Origin: Paulinella micropora
Taxonomy: Eukaryota; Cercozoa; Imbricatea; Euglyphida
DNA: 27,885 nucleotides
Assembly (NCBI GenBank): GCA_009731375.1
Contig: BJOX01000174.1
Coordinates: forward strand, 581,540-609,424
Direction of reading: 5' to 3'
Shown here: one piece after another, positions 21,053 to 27,885 of the stretch
Position numbering within the stretch: the first letter of the stretch is position 1
Layout: each line of letters begins with the position of its first letter
Notes under the pieces: model-generated
The model's input: the letters and a program-made list of their open reading frames with translations, nothing else
Told to the model about the DNA's origin: nothing
Database searches by the model: none
Program-made: the position numbers and the translations under genes

Positions 21053-21709
21053 ATGAAAGAAAAAACAAAGACTTACAAAGTTTATAAATTATTTAACGCC
21101 ATAGATGAAAATGACAAAGAATTTTACATAGGTAGCACTCTGCAACAACATTTATATGGCAGACTTAGCCACCATAAAACGCTCGCTAAGAAAGGCGTTA
21201 ATAGAAAGTTATATAATCATATGAACAACAAGGGGATTGAAAATTTTAAATGTGTTTTGATTTATGAAGAGCCAGTAGAAAACCACAACATTGATAGACA
21301 GAGAGAATTAGAACAAAAATTTATAAGCGAACTAAAACCAACACTGAATACAAACACGGCGCAAGGAGCGGGAACCCCAAATGAAGACAGAAAATGGATT
21401 AAATTTGAAGAACGAGTTTTTAAAAACGATGAAGAAAAGAAACAACTGGAATACTATAAAAAATACTTTGAAGAATATCACAAAAAATATTATGATGTAA
21501 AAAAAGACCAAATCAGAGCATACCAAAAATTATATTACGACAAAAACAAGGATGTTTTGTTGAGAAAGAAAAAAGAAGAATTTGACAAAATAAGAGAAAG
21601 TAAAAAATATTATTGTGAAGCATGTAGTTTTGCAGGAGTAAGCGAGACGGCTCTAAATACACATAATAGAACAAAAGGTCATATTTCAAAGAGTGATGTC
21701 TCTCGCTAA
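21053..21709 (+). CDS. GIY-YIG endonuclease with C-terminal C2H2 zinc finger (218 aa)
   Basis: Residues 8-100 form a GIY-YIG nuclease domain: KVYKL (the GIY strand variant, Tyr11), EFYIGST (YIG at 25-27), Arg37 in YGRLSHHK, Glu87 as the expected metal-binding glutamate, and LNTN near 98. Residues 125-180 are a highly charged Lys/Tyr/Glu linker, probably helical. Residues 188-210 are a zinc finger (CEACSFAGVSETALNTHNRT with Cys188, Cys191, His204, His210). The family cuts DNA and occurs in homing endonucleases and in genes carried by large DNA viruses, virophages and polinton-like elements. The true N-terminus is uncertain because codons upstream are open to the gap at 21021-21030. The 3' end overlaps the convergent minus-strand ORF by 24 nt. 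Confidence 0.85.
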   Translation: MKEKTKTYKVYKLFNAIDENDKEFYIGSTLQQHLYGRLSHHKTLAKKGVNRKLYNHMNNKGIENFKCVLIYEEPVENHNIDRQRELEQKFISELKPTLNTNTAQGAGTPNEDRKWIKFEERVFKNDEEKKQLEYYKKYFEEYHKKYYDVKKDQIRAYQKLYYDKNKDVLLRKKKEEFDKIRESKKYYCEACSFAGVSETALNTHNRTKGHISKSDVSR

Positions 21710-21868
21710 GGATACATCAATGTCTTCATTACTAAGTAGTGAAGCAACACGTTGCATATAATTAAGCTTATGTCTGTCTATATCATGAGCATGGGCTATC
21801 CTAGAAAATATGGTTTTATCATGTTTCATACTCCGTCGTTCATGTTTAGCCTTCTTACCTTTGGGCAT
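21686..21868 (-). CDS. Small basic protein of 60 aa, function unknown
   Basis: It begins MPKGKKAKHERRSMKHDKTI. The first 20 residues are strongly basic and the rest looks helical (HKLNYMQRVASLLSNEDIDV). The case for a real gene is that TATATAAG on the same strand abuts the ATG exactly (21869-21876), as at other genes here, and that it fills the space between two plus-strand genes. Its 3' end overlaps the nuclease gene tail to tail by 24 nt. No family recognised. Confidence 0.55.
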   Translation of the reverse strand: MPKGKKAKHERRSMKHDKTIFSRIAHAHDIDRHKLNYMQRVASLLSNEDIDVSLARDITL

Positions 21869-21876
21869 CTTATATA
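21869..21876 (-). promoter_or_regulatory. TATATAAG directly abutting a start codon
   Basis: On the minus strand TATATAAG is followed at once by ATG. A transcript starting downstream of this box would have essentially no leader, so the motif may act as an initiator rather than as a distant TATA box. Confidence 0.5.
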
Positions 21877-22043
21877 CTCATCTTAAAATATTTTTATAAG
21901 TTAATGTTCTTTTTTTGTCCAAAATACGGGTCTATCTTATATTTAATTTCTATTTAAAGCCAAGAGAAATATATTTATTATATATATAGTATCTATAAGA
22001 ATACTACATATAATTTACGACCACACAAAAAAAATTTATAACT

Positions 22044-22052
22044 TTATTATAG
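22044..22052 (+). promoter_or_regulatory. TTATTATAG abutting the polymerase-helicase start
   Basis: TTATTATAG is followed directly by the ATG at 22053. A second box, TATATATATAG, lies about 60 nt upstream at 21979-21990. It is a weaker version of the motif seen at the neighbouring genes. Confidence 0.4.
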
Positions 22053-24476
22053 ATGGATGTTGAGGAGGCGACCCACACTCAGTTTATTAACAAAGAGGAG
22101 TTGTTTGATGCGAACAAACTATCCTATATCATTAACAATTTTGATGACTTAAAAAGCCAACTGCGAGAGAAATGTTTCAAAGACGGAAGCCCTATAACAC
22201 TGCTGAAAAAATATATTCAAAAAGTATTCAACAATAAAGTCTCTGTAGTGTATCGGCAAAACGGGGGCAAAGGTAGATTTAATGCTGTAGGCTCATTATC
22301 TCTCCAAAACATACCGCGCGAGATAAGGCACACTATCGCCCGCGATTACTATGTAGATATTGATATGGTAAATGCGCACCCAGTCATACTACTACATTTA
22401 TGTGCGATATTGAACTTTGAAGCGAAATATCTGCGGTCGTATGTGAAAAATAGAGAGAAGGTAATAGCCGATCTCACGAGCAAAAACGAGACGATTGACA
22501 GAGACAAGGCAAAACAGATTATCCTATCAGTCCTAAATGGAGGCGAAAAGGATTACAATGCAGTCGCGAAAAAGACGAGGTTTCTAACCGCCTTCAAACA
22601 AGAAATGAAAGCCCTACATGGAAAGTTTGCGGGGGCAGACATTAAAGAATTTGAAAAAGTTAAGCAGAGGCGGATTAACAGAGGCGAAGACTTCAACCAC
22701 GAGGCCAGTTATATGAATACATTGTTATGCGACTTTGAAAACAAAATTCTACAAGTTATGCTAGACTATTTTGGAAATCCTATTATGTGTGTTTTATGCT
22801 TTGACGGCCTGATGCTAGAAAAGAAGGACTACGATCTGGAAAGTTGTTCAAAGGTCATTAAGGAGAAATTAGGGATAGACATTGCTCTTAAATTAAAAGA
22901 AATGAATGAAGGTCTAACCCTTCCAGAAAATGCGATTATTGAGCCTTATCAAACTCCCAGCCTTAAATACTTTGGAGATATGGATAATGTATATATTCAA
23001 CACTATAGAGAGAATGAGGCGAGCCTTGAAAGACTGGACGAATGGCGCAGTTGTATAAACATAGTATCAAGGGGAGGCGGTCAAGTCGTGATGACTTTAA
23101 ATCTAGACATTGACGAAGAGACAGGAGACCGATCCGAATATTATGTACAAGCAGAAGTAGGCGCAATGATGTCCGCATTAAATTTTGAATGTTTTGTGCG
23201 GAATCCAGAATACATTGAAGAATTGAAAGGAGACAAACACGACCCGAGAGCGAAACAATGGCTGTATCAACATTTTGGAAATGGCAATCAGTTTTCAACT
23301 GGATACGCAAAAGACATGATGCAAAAGCGGAAAATTAAACGATATGACGACTTCATGTTTTACCCGTATTTGAAGCGAGTGGGGATACCCCCAGTATATT
23401 CTAACAAACTAAATTTGTTTATGGGGTTTCCTATGGATAATATTCCATTTGAAAGTGTAAAAACAAAATACAATTTTGAAGAGAGTGCCTTATATAAACA
23501 TCTAAAAACTGACTTTTTCACCGAAGGTCAGGGCGAGTTAGACAACTTTTTGGATAGTGTCGCGGACATGATACAGAAACCAAATGTAAATAGAGGTATT
23601 GGTCATTTGTTTTACTCAGTCCAAGGGACTGGGAAAGGCATAATGAGCAAATTTATGGAGAGGTTGTTGGGAACACAAAATCATGTGGTCATCAAAGACT
23701 TTAGCAGATACATGGAAAAATTCAATGTCGCATATGCGAACAAGATATTGAAAGTGTTTGAAGAACTGCCCGAGAAAGGCGGGGCTTTTACGATGAGCGA
23801 CCGCTTAAAAAGTCAAATTGACCAAAAAGACGAAATAATAGAGCCCAAGGGAAGCAAGCAATACAAAGTAAAACATTTCGCCAGATACTGGTTTTACACG
23901 AATAACGAAAACACGTTACACATAGAAGGAAGCGACAGGCGGTATTCACTCCACAAAATAAGCGGGAAGCACGCGGACGATAAAGTATATTTCGCCAAAA
24001 TTCTAGATGAAATAAACGACGATGACTTTATCAGATGTGCCTTTGAATACTTCGCCACTAGACAATACGAAGAAATAAGTGTTATGACCGCATTTAAAAC
24101 AAAATACAAGACGGAGCAGAAAATGGCCAACCTCCCCAAGGCTATTAAGTTTATGATTGACACCATTGAAGCAAAATTTGACAAAGTTGAAAGCAAAGAT
24201 ATGAAAGTGGAATCGGTACATCTATGCGAAAGATACAGGGAGTGGTGCTCAGAACAGGGAATATCTTATCATAAAGGAGCCTTCTTCACTCAACTGAAGC
24301 ATGTAGGCATAGATAAACCCAAACAAAGCGGAGGAAAAAACAACAAAAAATACAGATTTACAATAAATGTCAGCACAATCCGAGACAAGATACGCGAGTA
24401 TATAAAGGACGACGAATACGACTTCAATTTTGGATCGGGAGTTAATGAAGAGGATGATGATGTCTTTTGGATGTAA
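22053..24476 (+). CDS. TVpol-like DNA polymerase/superfamily 3 helicase fusion (807 aa), replication protein
   Basis: The N-terminal half has motifs expected of the transposon-virus polymerase family related to family A polymerases: motif A YVDIDMVNAHPVIL (Asp102/Asp104), motif B RDKAKQIILSVLNGG (Arg150, Lys154, Gly163-164) and motif C CVLCFDGLML (Asp251). The C-terminal half is a D5/DUF5906-type superfamily 3 helicase: Walker A SVQGTGKGIMSKFM (Lys528), Walker B KILKVFEEL (Glu570/571), sensor WFYTNNEN (Asn617/618) and an arginine-finger region SDRR (629-630). A probable winged-helix tail includes KGAFFTQLKHVGI. This pairing is a hallmark of some virophages and polinton-like viruses and would synthesise and unwind the element's DNA. 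The gene is intact, intron-free and more AT-rich than the host exons. Polymerase activity is inferred from motifs only. Confidence 0.85.
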   Translation: MDVEEATHTQFINKEELFDANKLSYIINNFDDLKSQLREKCFKDGSPITLLKKYIQKVFNNKVSVVYRQNGGKGRFNAVGSLSLQNIPREIRHTIARDYYVDIDMVNAHPVILLHLCAILNFEAKYLRSYVKNREKVIADLTSKNETIDRDKAKQIILSVLNGGEKDYNAVAKKTRFLTAFKQEMKALHGKFAGADIKEFEKVKQRRINRGEDFNHEASYMNTLLCDFENKILQVMLDYFGNPIMCVLCFDGLMLEKKDYDLESCSKVIKEKLGIDIALKLKEMNEGLTLPENAIIEPYQTPSLKYFGDMDNVYIQHYRENEASLERLDEWRSCINIVSRGGGQVVMTLNLDIDEETGDRSEYYVQAEVGAMMSALNFECFVRNPEYIEELKGDKHDPRAKQWLYQHFGNGNQFSTGYAKDMMQKRKIKRYDDFMFYPYLKRVGIPPVYSNKLNLFMGFPMDNIPFESVKTKYNFEESALYKHLKTDFFTEGQGELDNFLDSVADMIQKPNVNRGIGHLFYSVQGTGKGIMSKFMERLLGTQNHVVIKDFSRYMEKFNVAYANKILKVFEELPEKGGAFTMSDRLKSQIDQKDEIIEPKGSKQYKVKHFARYWFYTNNENTLHIEGSDRRYSLHKISGKHADDKVYFAKILDEINDDDFIRCAFEYFATRQYEEISVMTAFKTKYKTEQKMANLPKAIKFMIDTIEAKFDKVESKDMKVESVHLCERYREWCSEQGISYHKGAFFTQLKHVGIDKPKQSGGKNNKKYRFTINVSTIRDKIREYIKDDEYDFNFGSGVNEEDDDVFWM

Positions 24477-24532
24477 TATTATTGTCTTCAATATTGAAAA
24501 CAATATTAAAAAACTGATTTTTTTGTTATGCT

Positions 24533-24541
24533 TATATATAG
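24533..24541 (+). promoter_or_regulatory. TATATATAG motif one base before a start codon
   Basis: TATATATAG, then c, then the ATG at 24543. Its position inside the longer reading frame from 24528 argues that 24543 is the true start. Confidence 0.5.
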
Positions 24542-24542
24542 C

Positions 24543-25178
24543 ATGCCATCAACCAAAGGAGAGTATCTGAGCCAAATAGAAAAATGGACTCATTTAAGTA
24601 GTGATATTAAACCACCAACAAGCAAATCGCTTAAAACTGATATCGTCGCATTTTACGAAAAATACCGACCCGAACAACCCCCGCGGGGTGATAACGTTGA
24701 AGTTTCATTGCCCCCCGTTGATACATTGAAGAATGTTGTTTTTAATGACGAACCAGAAGAATTTACGCCTTTTAAAGAAAGTGATTTGAAGGAAACAGGC
24801 ATTACTGAAATTAAGGCCAACGTGGGGGAAGAACTGGCAAAAAAAGAAACGGAAGCAAAAGAAGAGAAGAAAACACCGATTAAAGCAAAGCGGAATCCGC
24901 CCGAGGGCGGGTATAGTTGCTATGAAATAATAACGGCACATTTGAAAGTATCCAAAGACCCGTTTAATTTCTTGTATATGAAAGTGGATGACCGCACCAT
25001 ATTACAGGAGGATATGAAGAAATGGCACGAGAGTAGATACGGACATATACCGCCAGAGCAACGCCCCACTCTTAAATATGGTAAGTTAGATTATAAGACA
25101 TTTTTCCGCGATGTCTTATCTCAACACGAGGGCAAACTCACGACACTAAAGGATATGTATGACAGGTTTCATGTGTAA
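24543..25178 (+). CDS. Unrecognised 211-aa protein with charged linker
   Basis: It starts MPSTKGEYLSQIEKWTHLSS. An in-frame ATG at 24528 would add five residues but would place the TATATATAG box inside the gene. Residues about 1-50 look like a small helical domain. Residues about 50-120 are a Pro/Glu/Lys-rich, probably disordered linker. The last 90 residues form a second, Tyr- and Phe-rich domain (YEIITAHLKVSKDPFNFLYM, then KLDYKTFFRDVLSQHEGKL). No catalytic motif or membrane segment. It lies 66 bp after the replication gene on the same strand and its stop overlaps the convergent minus-strand gene by 10 nt. It may be a virion-assembly or DNA-binding protein, but nothing in the sequence decides this. 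Confidence 0.75.
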   Translation: MPSTKGEYLSQIEKWTHLSSDIKPPTSKSLKTDIVAFYEKYRPEQPPRGDNVEVSLPPVDTLKNVVFNDEPEEFTPFKESDLKETGITEIKANVGEELAKKETEAKEEKKTPIKAKRNPPEGGYSCYEIITAHLKVSKDPFNFLYMKVDDRTILQEDMKKWHESRYGHIPPEQRPTLKYGKLDYKTFFRDVLSQHEGKLTTLKDMYDRFHV

Positions 25179-25639
25179 GAAGCAGTTAGTGCTATGTCTC
25201 TCATCACATCAATATTGAAATATGAAGGTTTGAAAGATACAGGCTCCGCAGATGCTGATTTATAATATACTTCCAATGCTATTGGAGCATCCGTCGCGTA
25301 TGCCACCAGAGCATCATTGGTTGTATTATTTACAATTCTTATTGTTCTGTTATTAGTGGTGTCCGAGGGGTTTGGACAAGTCATCTGCCAAGTCAAATTC
25401 ATTTGAACTCCATATCTTTGGATTAGCCACACACAATCAAAAGACTTATAATCAATGGCGGTTGTATAATTTAGCACTTCGGTATAATAATCATATGTAT
25501 TCGTGCCATCTGTGATATGAAACCAAAATTGAAAAGTGGCAATGCCAGTCGGAGCGGGTAAATTCAATGAACCACGAAATGATACATTAATGAAATAACC
25601 ATATCCTAAACTTGATATTGTTTTGCTACCATATCCGCC
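25169..25639 (-). CDS. Beta-rich, possibly virion protein, C-terminal part only (5' end in gap)
   Basis: On the minus strand the frame is open from the gap edge at 25639 to a TGA at 25169-25171, 156 codons. The first visible residues are GGYGSKTISSLGYGYFINVS. A TTG at 25567 is not needed as a start, since the frame continues upstream into the Ns. The sequence is rich in Thr, Asn, Tyr and alternating hydrophobics (TGIATFQFWFHITDGTNTYD), as in beta-sandwich or fibre proteins, and has no enzyme motif. It converges on the 24543 gene with a 10-nt overlap. It may be a capsid-associated or spike protein, by composition and position only. Confidence 0.6.
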   Translation of the reverse strand, partial: GGYGSKTISSLGYGYFINVSFRGSLNLPAPTGIATFQFWFHITDGTNTYDYYTEVLNYTTAIDYKSFDCVWLIQRYGVQMNLTWQMTCPNPSDTTNNRTIRIVNNTTNDALVAYATDAPIALEVYYKSASAEPVSFKPSYFNIDVMRDIALTASYT

Positions 25640-26107
25640 NNNNNNNNNNNNNNNNNNNNNNNNNNNNNNNNNNNNNNNNNNNNNNNNNNNNNNNNNNNNN
25701 NNNNNNNNNNNNNNNNNNNNNNNNNNNNNNNNNNNNNNNNNNNNNNNNNNNNNNNNNNNNNNNNNNNNNNNNNNNNNNNNNNNNNNNNNNNNNNNNNNNN
25801 NNNNNNNNNNNNNNNNNNNNNNNNNNNNNNNNNNNNNNNNNNNNNNNNNNNNNNNNNNNNNNNNNNNNNNNNNNNNNNNNNNNNNNNNNNNNNNNNNNNN
25901 NNNNNNNNNNNNNNNNNNNNNNNNNNNNNNNNNNNNNNNNNNNNNNNNNNNNNNNNNNNNNNNNNNNNNNNNNNNNNNNNNNNNNNNNNNNNNNNNNNNN
26001 NNNNNNNNNNNNNNNNNNNNNNNNNNNNNNNNNNNNNNNNNNNNNNNNNNNNNNNNNNNNNNNNNNNNNNNNNNNNNNNNNNNNNNNNNNNNNNNNNNNN
26101 NNNNNNN
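25640..26107. other. Assembly gap (468 N)
   Basis: The gap removes the 5' end of the minus-strand gene and the 5' end of the plus-strand fibre-like gene. A divergent promoter pair probably lies inside. Confidence 0.95.
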
Positions 26108-27885
26108 AAACTAACAGGAGACCAAACCATAGCAGGGAATAAAAAATTTACTTCAACAATAGAAGTGCGGGGTGCTACTGCTCCAACCGCTTTTGATGGT
26201 ATCGGTATTGCCTTTGATACGGCGACAAATATAGGAGAGATTGTGGCACAAAAAATAGCAACCGCAGCCTATTATCCGATACAAATAACAGGGTCATATG
26301 TTGATTTATATGCGGGGGATAATGTAATCGCGACCGCGACTGGCACTACACTATCTTTAAACAATAGAAAAATTACAAACTTAGCCACACCAACAGCAAC
26401 AACGGACGGGGTGAATAAAACGTATGTAGATACATTGGACGGGCAAAATGTGAAACTAACAGGAAACCAAACCATAGCAGGAATTAAGACATTTAGCAGT
26501 GCCCTTGAAATAACAGGAAATTCAACGAATGCGACAACAAAAGGAACTTTCGTGGTTTTTAACTCCACAGCCAATATAGGAACTATCGGATGCCTTGATA
26601 TGGGCACTGGTGTAAATTATAACTTTGAAATAAATGCGAAAAAAGTAAGTTTCGTTATTGATGGGGCGATTGTCGGTTGGGTAAATGCTTCGGGGCTAGA
26701 TTGTAATAGTAGCAAAATAGCCAACCTTGGAACTCCGACATTATCAACAGACGGAGCGACAAAAGGGTATGCGGACACATTGGACGGGCAAAATGTAAAA
26801 CTAACAGGAGACCAAACAATAACGGGAATTAAAATATTTAATGGAACAAGAAATGATGTAAAAGCACTGACCTTATTAACCCAAGCCGATTTTAATAATG
26901 TGGATATCATTAATGGAGGAAATATAACATATAATGGGGCGAGGATATTAAACCAAAATGGAGGAGATATCTTTTTCAGTCAGACAACGGGTGATTATCA
27001 GTATTTCTTATTTACTCTAAATACTGCTTCAAGTGGAACCACGAACCAACGAGGCTACCTATTTACGAATGTAGCATCTGATGTAAAAGGGGCGGGACTT
27101 TATATTTCAAAACTTTTGGACAATAAAAGTGCTTCGTCTGACATTGTCCGTTTTAACAATGCTGGCGGTATGCGGTTTTATGGTTCCTTAGATATGAATT
27201 CAAACAATATAACAAATGGTGGAACAATAACGGGAACTACAATTACTTCAACTGCGGGGATATCAACAACAACAATAACGGCAAGCGACAAAATAACAAC
27301 AGCATCTGGTAAGCCAATAATCATAGGTAATACAACAAAGGGCACGGGTGCGACAGGAGGATTAGAATTGTATGGAACTTCAAGCAATATCGGAGGAGCA
27401 CACTTACAGGCGATAACAACACAGGATGCTTATCCAACATTCCAATTATTGAACTGGACACACGACAATATTACTTTATGTTTTGATGCTTATTATGACG
27501 GCTCAAACTGGAAATCAAGTGCTTCTGGTTCAAACTTTACAATAGCAAAAGGGGGCAACAAACTTGTTTTTAATTATAAATCAGGAATAACTGCGGGAAG
27601 CACTTTAACGTGGTCAGAAGCTATGAACATAAGCACAGCAGGCCTACTAACAGCAAATGCGGGGATTACATATACTGGCACATTAACCTCGGCAACAAAT
27701 ACAAGTGGGGCAAAAATAGGAGTTCAGGGAGCAACAGACGGAACAAATGCAAAAGGTATATTTCTATGGGATACAACCAATACAAGTTGGGGGATTTATG
27801 CGGCATCTGGTGGGGCTGCAAATACTAGAAGTTTGGCAAATGGTTTAGCCGTTTCAGGAAATGATTTTAGTTCGTATAGTTTTCG
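26108..27885 (+). CDS. Phage tail-fibre-like repeat protein, internal part of at least 592 codons (both ends missing)
   Basis: The frame beginning at 26108 has no stop to the window end, 592 codons. The first visible residues are KLTGDQTIAGNKKF. Three modules follow at exactly 345-nt (115-residue) spacing: KLTGDQTIAG at 26108, YVDTLDGQNVKLTGNQTIAG at 26423-26482, and YADTLDGQNVKLTGDQTITG at 26768-26827. Each is preceded, where visible, by KITNLATP or KIANLGTP. 'N...YVD...VKLTG.QTI.G.KTF' is the signature of shaft repeats in tail fibres of many tailed phages. The rest is Thr/Asn/Gly-rich beta-type sequence without enzyme motifs. No C-terminal chaperone domain is seen because the frame runs off the window. 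It probably mediates attachment, by analogy. The start must lie in or beyond the gap. Confidence 0.8.

Noticed and set aside
22963-24503. Minus-strand ORFs opposite the polymerase-helicase gene
   Set aside because: They are antisense to an intact 807-codon gene with motifs in the right order.
26272-27387. Minus-strand ORFs of 69-111 codons opposite the fibre-like frame
   Set aside because: They are shadows of the long plus-strand frame, which has periodic repeats and recognisable shaft motifs.

Overview
The window is eukaryotic nuclear DNA. It has spliced genes with GT-AG introns, very heavy microsatellite content, a LINE fragment with a poly(A) tail, and assembly gaps. A DNA-virus-like element of the polinton-like virus/virophage type occupies its right-hand third. 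The host lineage cannot be fixed from sequence alone. A calponin-type gene, a LINE remnant and a polinton-like element together fit a protist or alga, but that is inference.

Layout. 1-6990 is almost entirely simple and compound satellite DNA: (GGTA)n, (GATA)n, (CTAT)n, (AT)n, (GAA)n, (AACATA)n, (GGA)n, (GTAT)n and a (GGGTA)15 tract. A ~185-bp minisatellite within it is interrupted by a 137-bp hairpin insertion. 6991-8450 is non-coding with degraded repeats. 8483-11242 is bounded by an imperfect inverted repeat of about 0.4 kb per arm. It contains a five-exon minus-strand gene (10759 down to 8862) of uncertain family. Divergent from it, a twelve-exon plus-strand gene (11256-15503) encodes about 298 residues: four 31-35-residue tandem repeats, a fifth degenerate segment, then a calponin-homology domain. 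The reading frame is continuous across every predicted splice junction. 15504-18485 is non-coding, and 18628-19020 is the 3' end of a minus-strand non-LTR retrotransposon.

From 19112 the character changes. A perfect 184-bp inverted repeat around a 40-bp centre marks the probable left end of the viral element. AT-rich, intron-free, closely packed genes follow: a zinc-knuckle repeat protein, a short basic ORF cut by a gap, a GIY-YIG endonuclease with a C2H2 finger, a 60-residue minus-strand ORF, an 807-residue polymerase-like/superfamily 3 helicase fusion (TVpol-S3H type), an unrecognised 211-residue protein, a minus-strand beta-rich protein cut by a gap, and a phage-tail-fibre-like ORF of about 592 codons that is open from the gap to the window end.

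The polymerase-helicase would replicate the element. The nuclease may act in homing or recombination. The two proteins flanking the last gap look like virion components. Most starts in the element lie 0-10 nt from a TATATA(T)AAG-like or TTATTATAG motif, suggesting shared transcription signals. No capsid, packaging ATPase, protease or integrase gene is visible, and the right end of the element lies outside the window.
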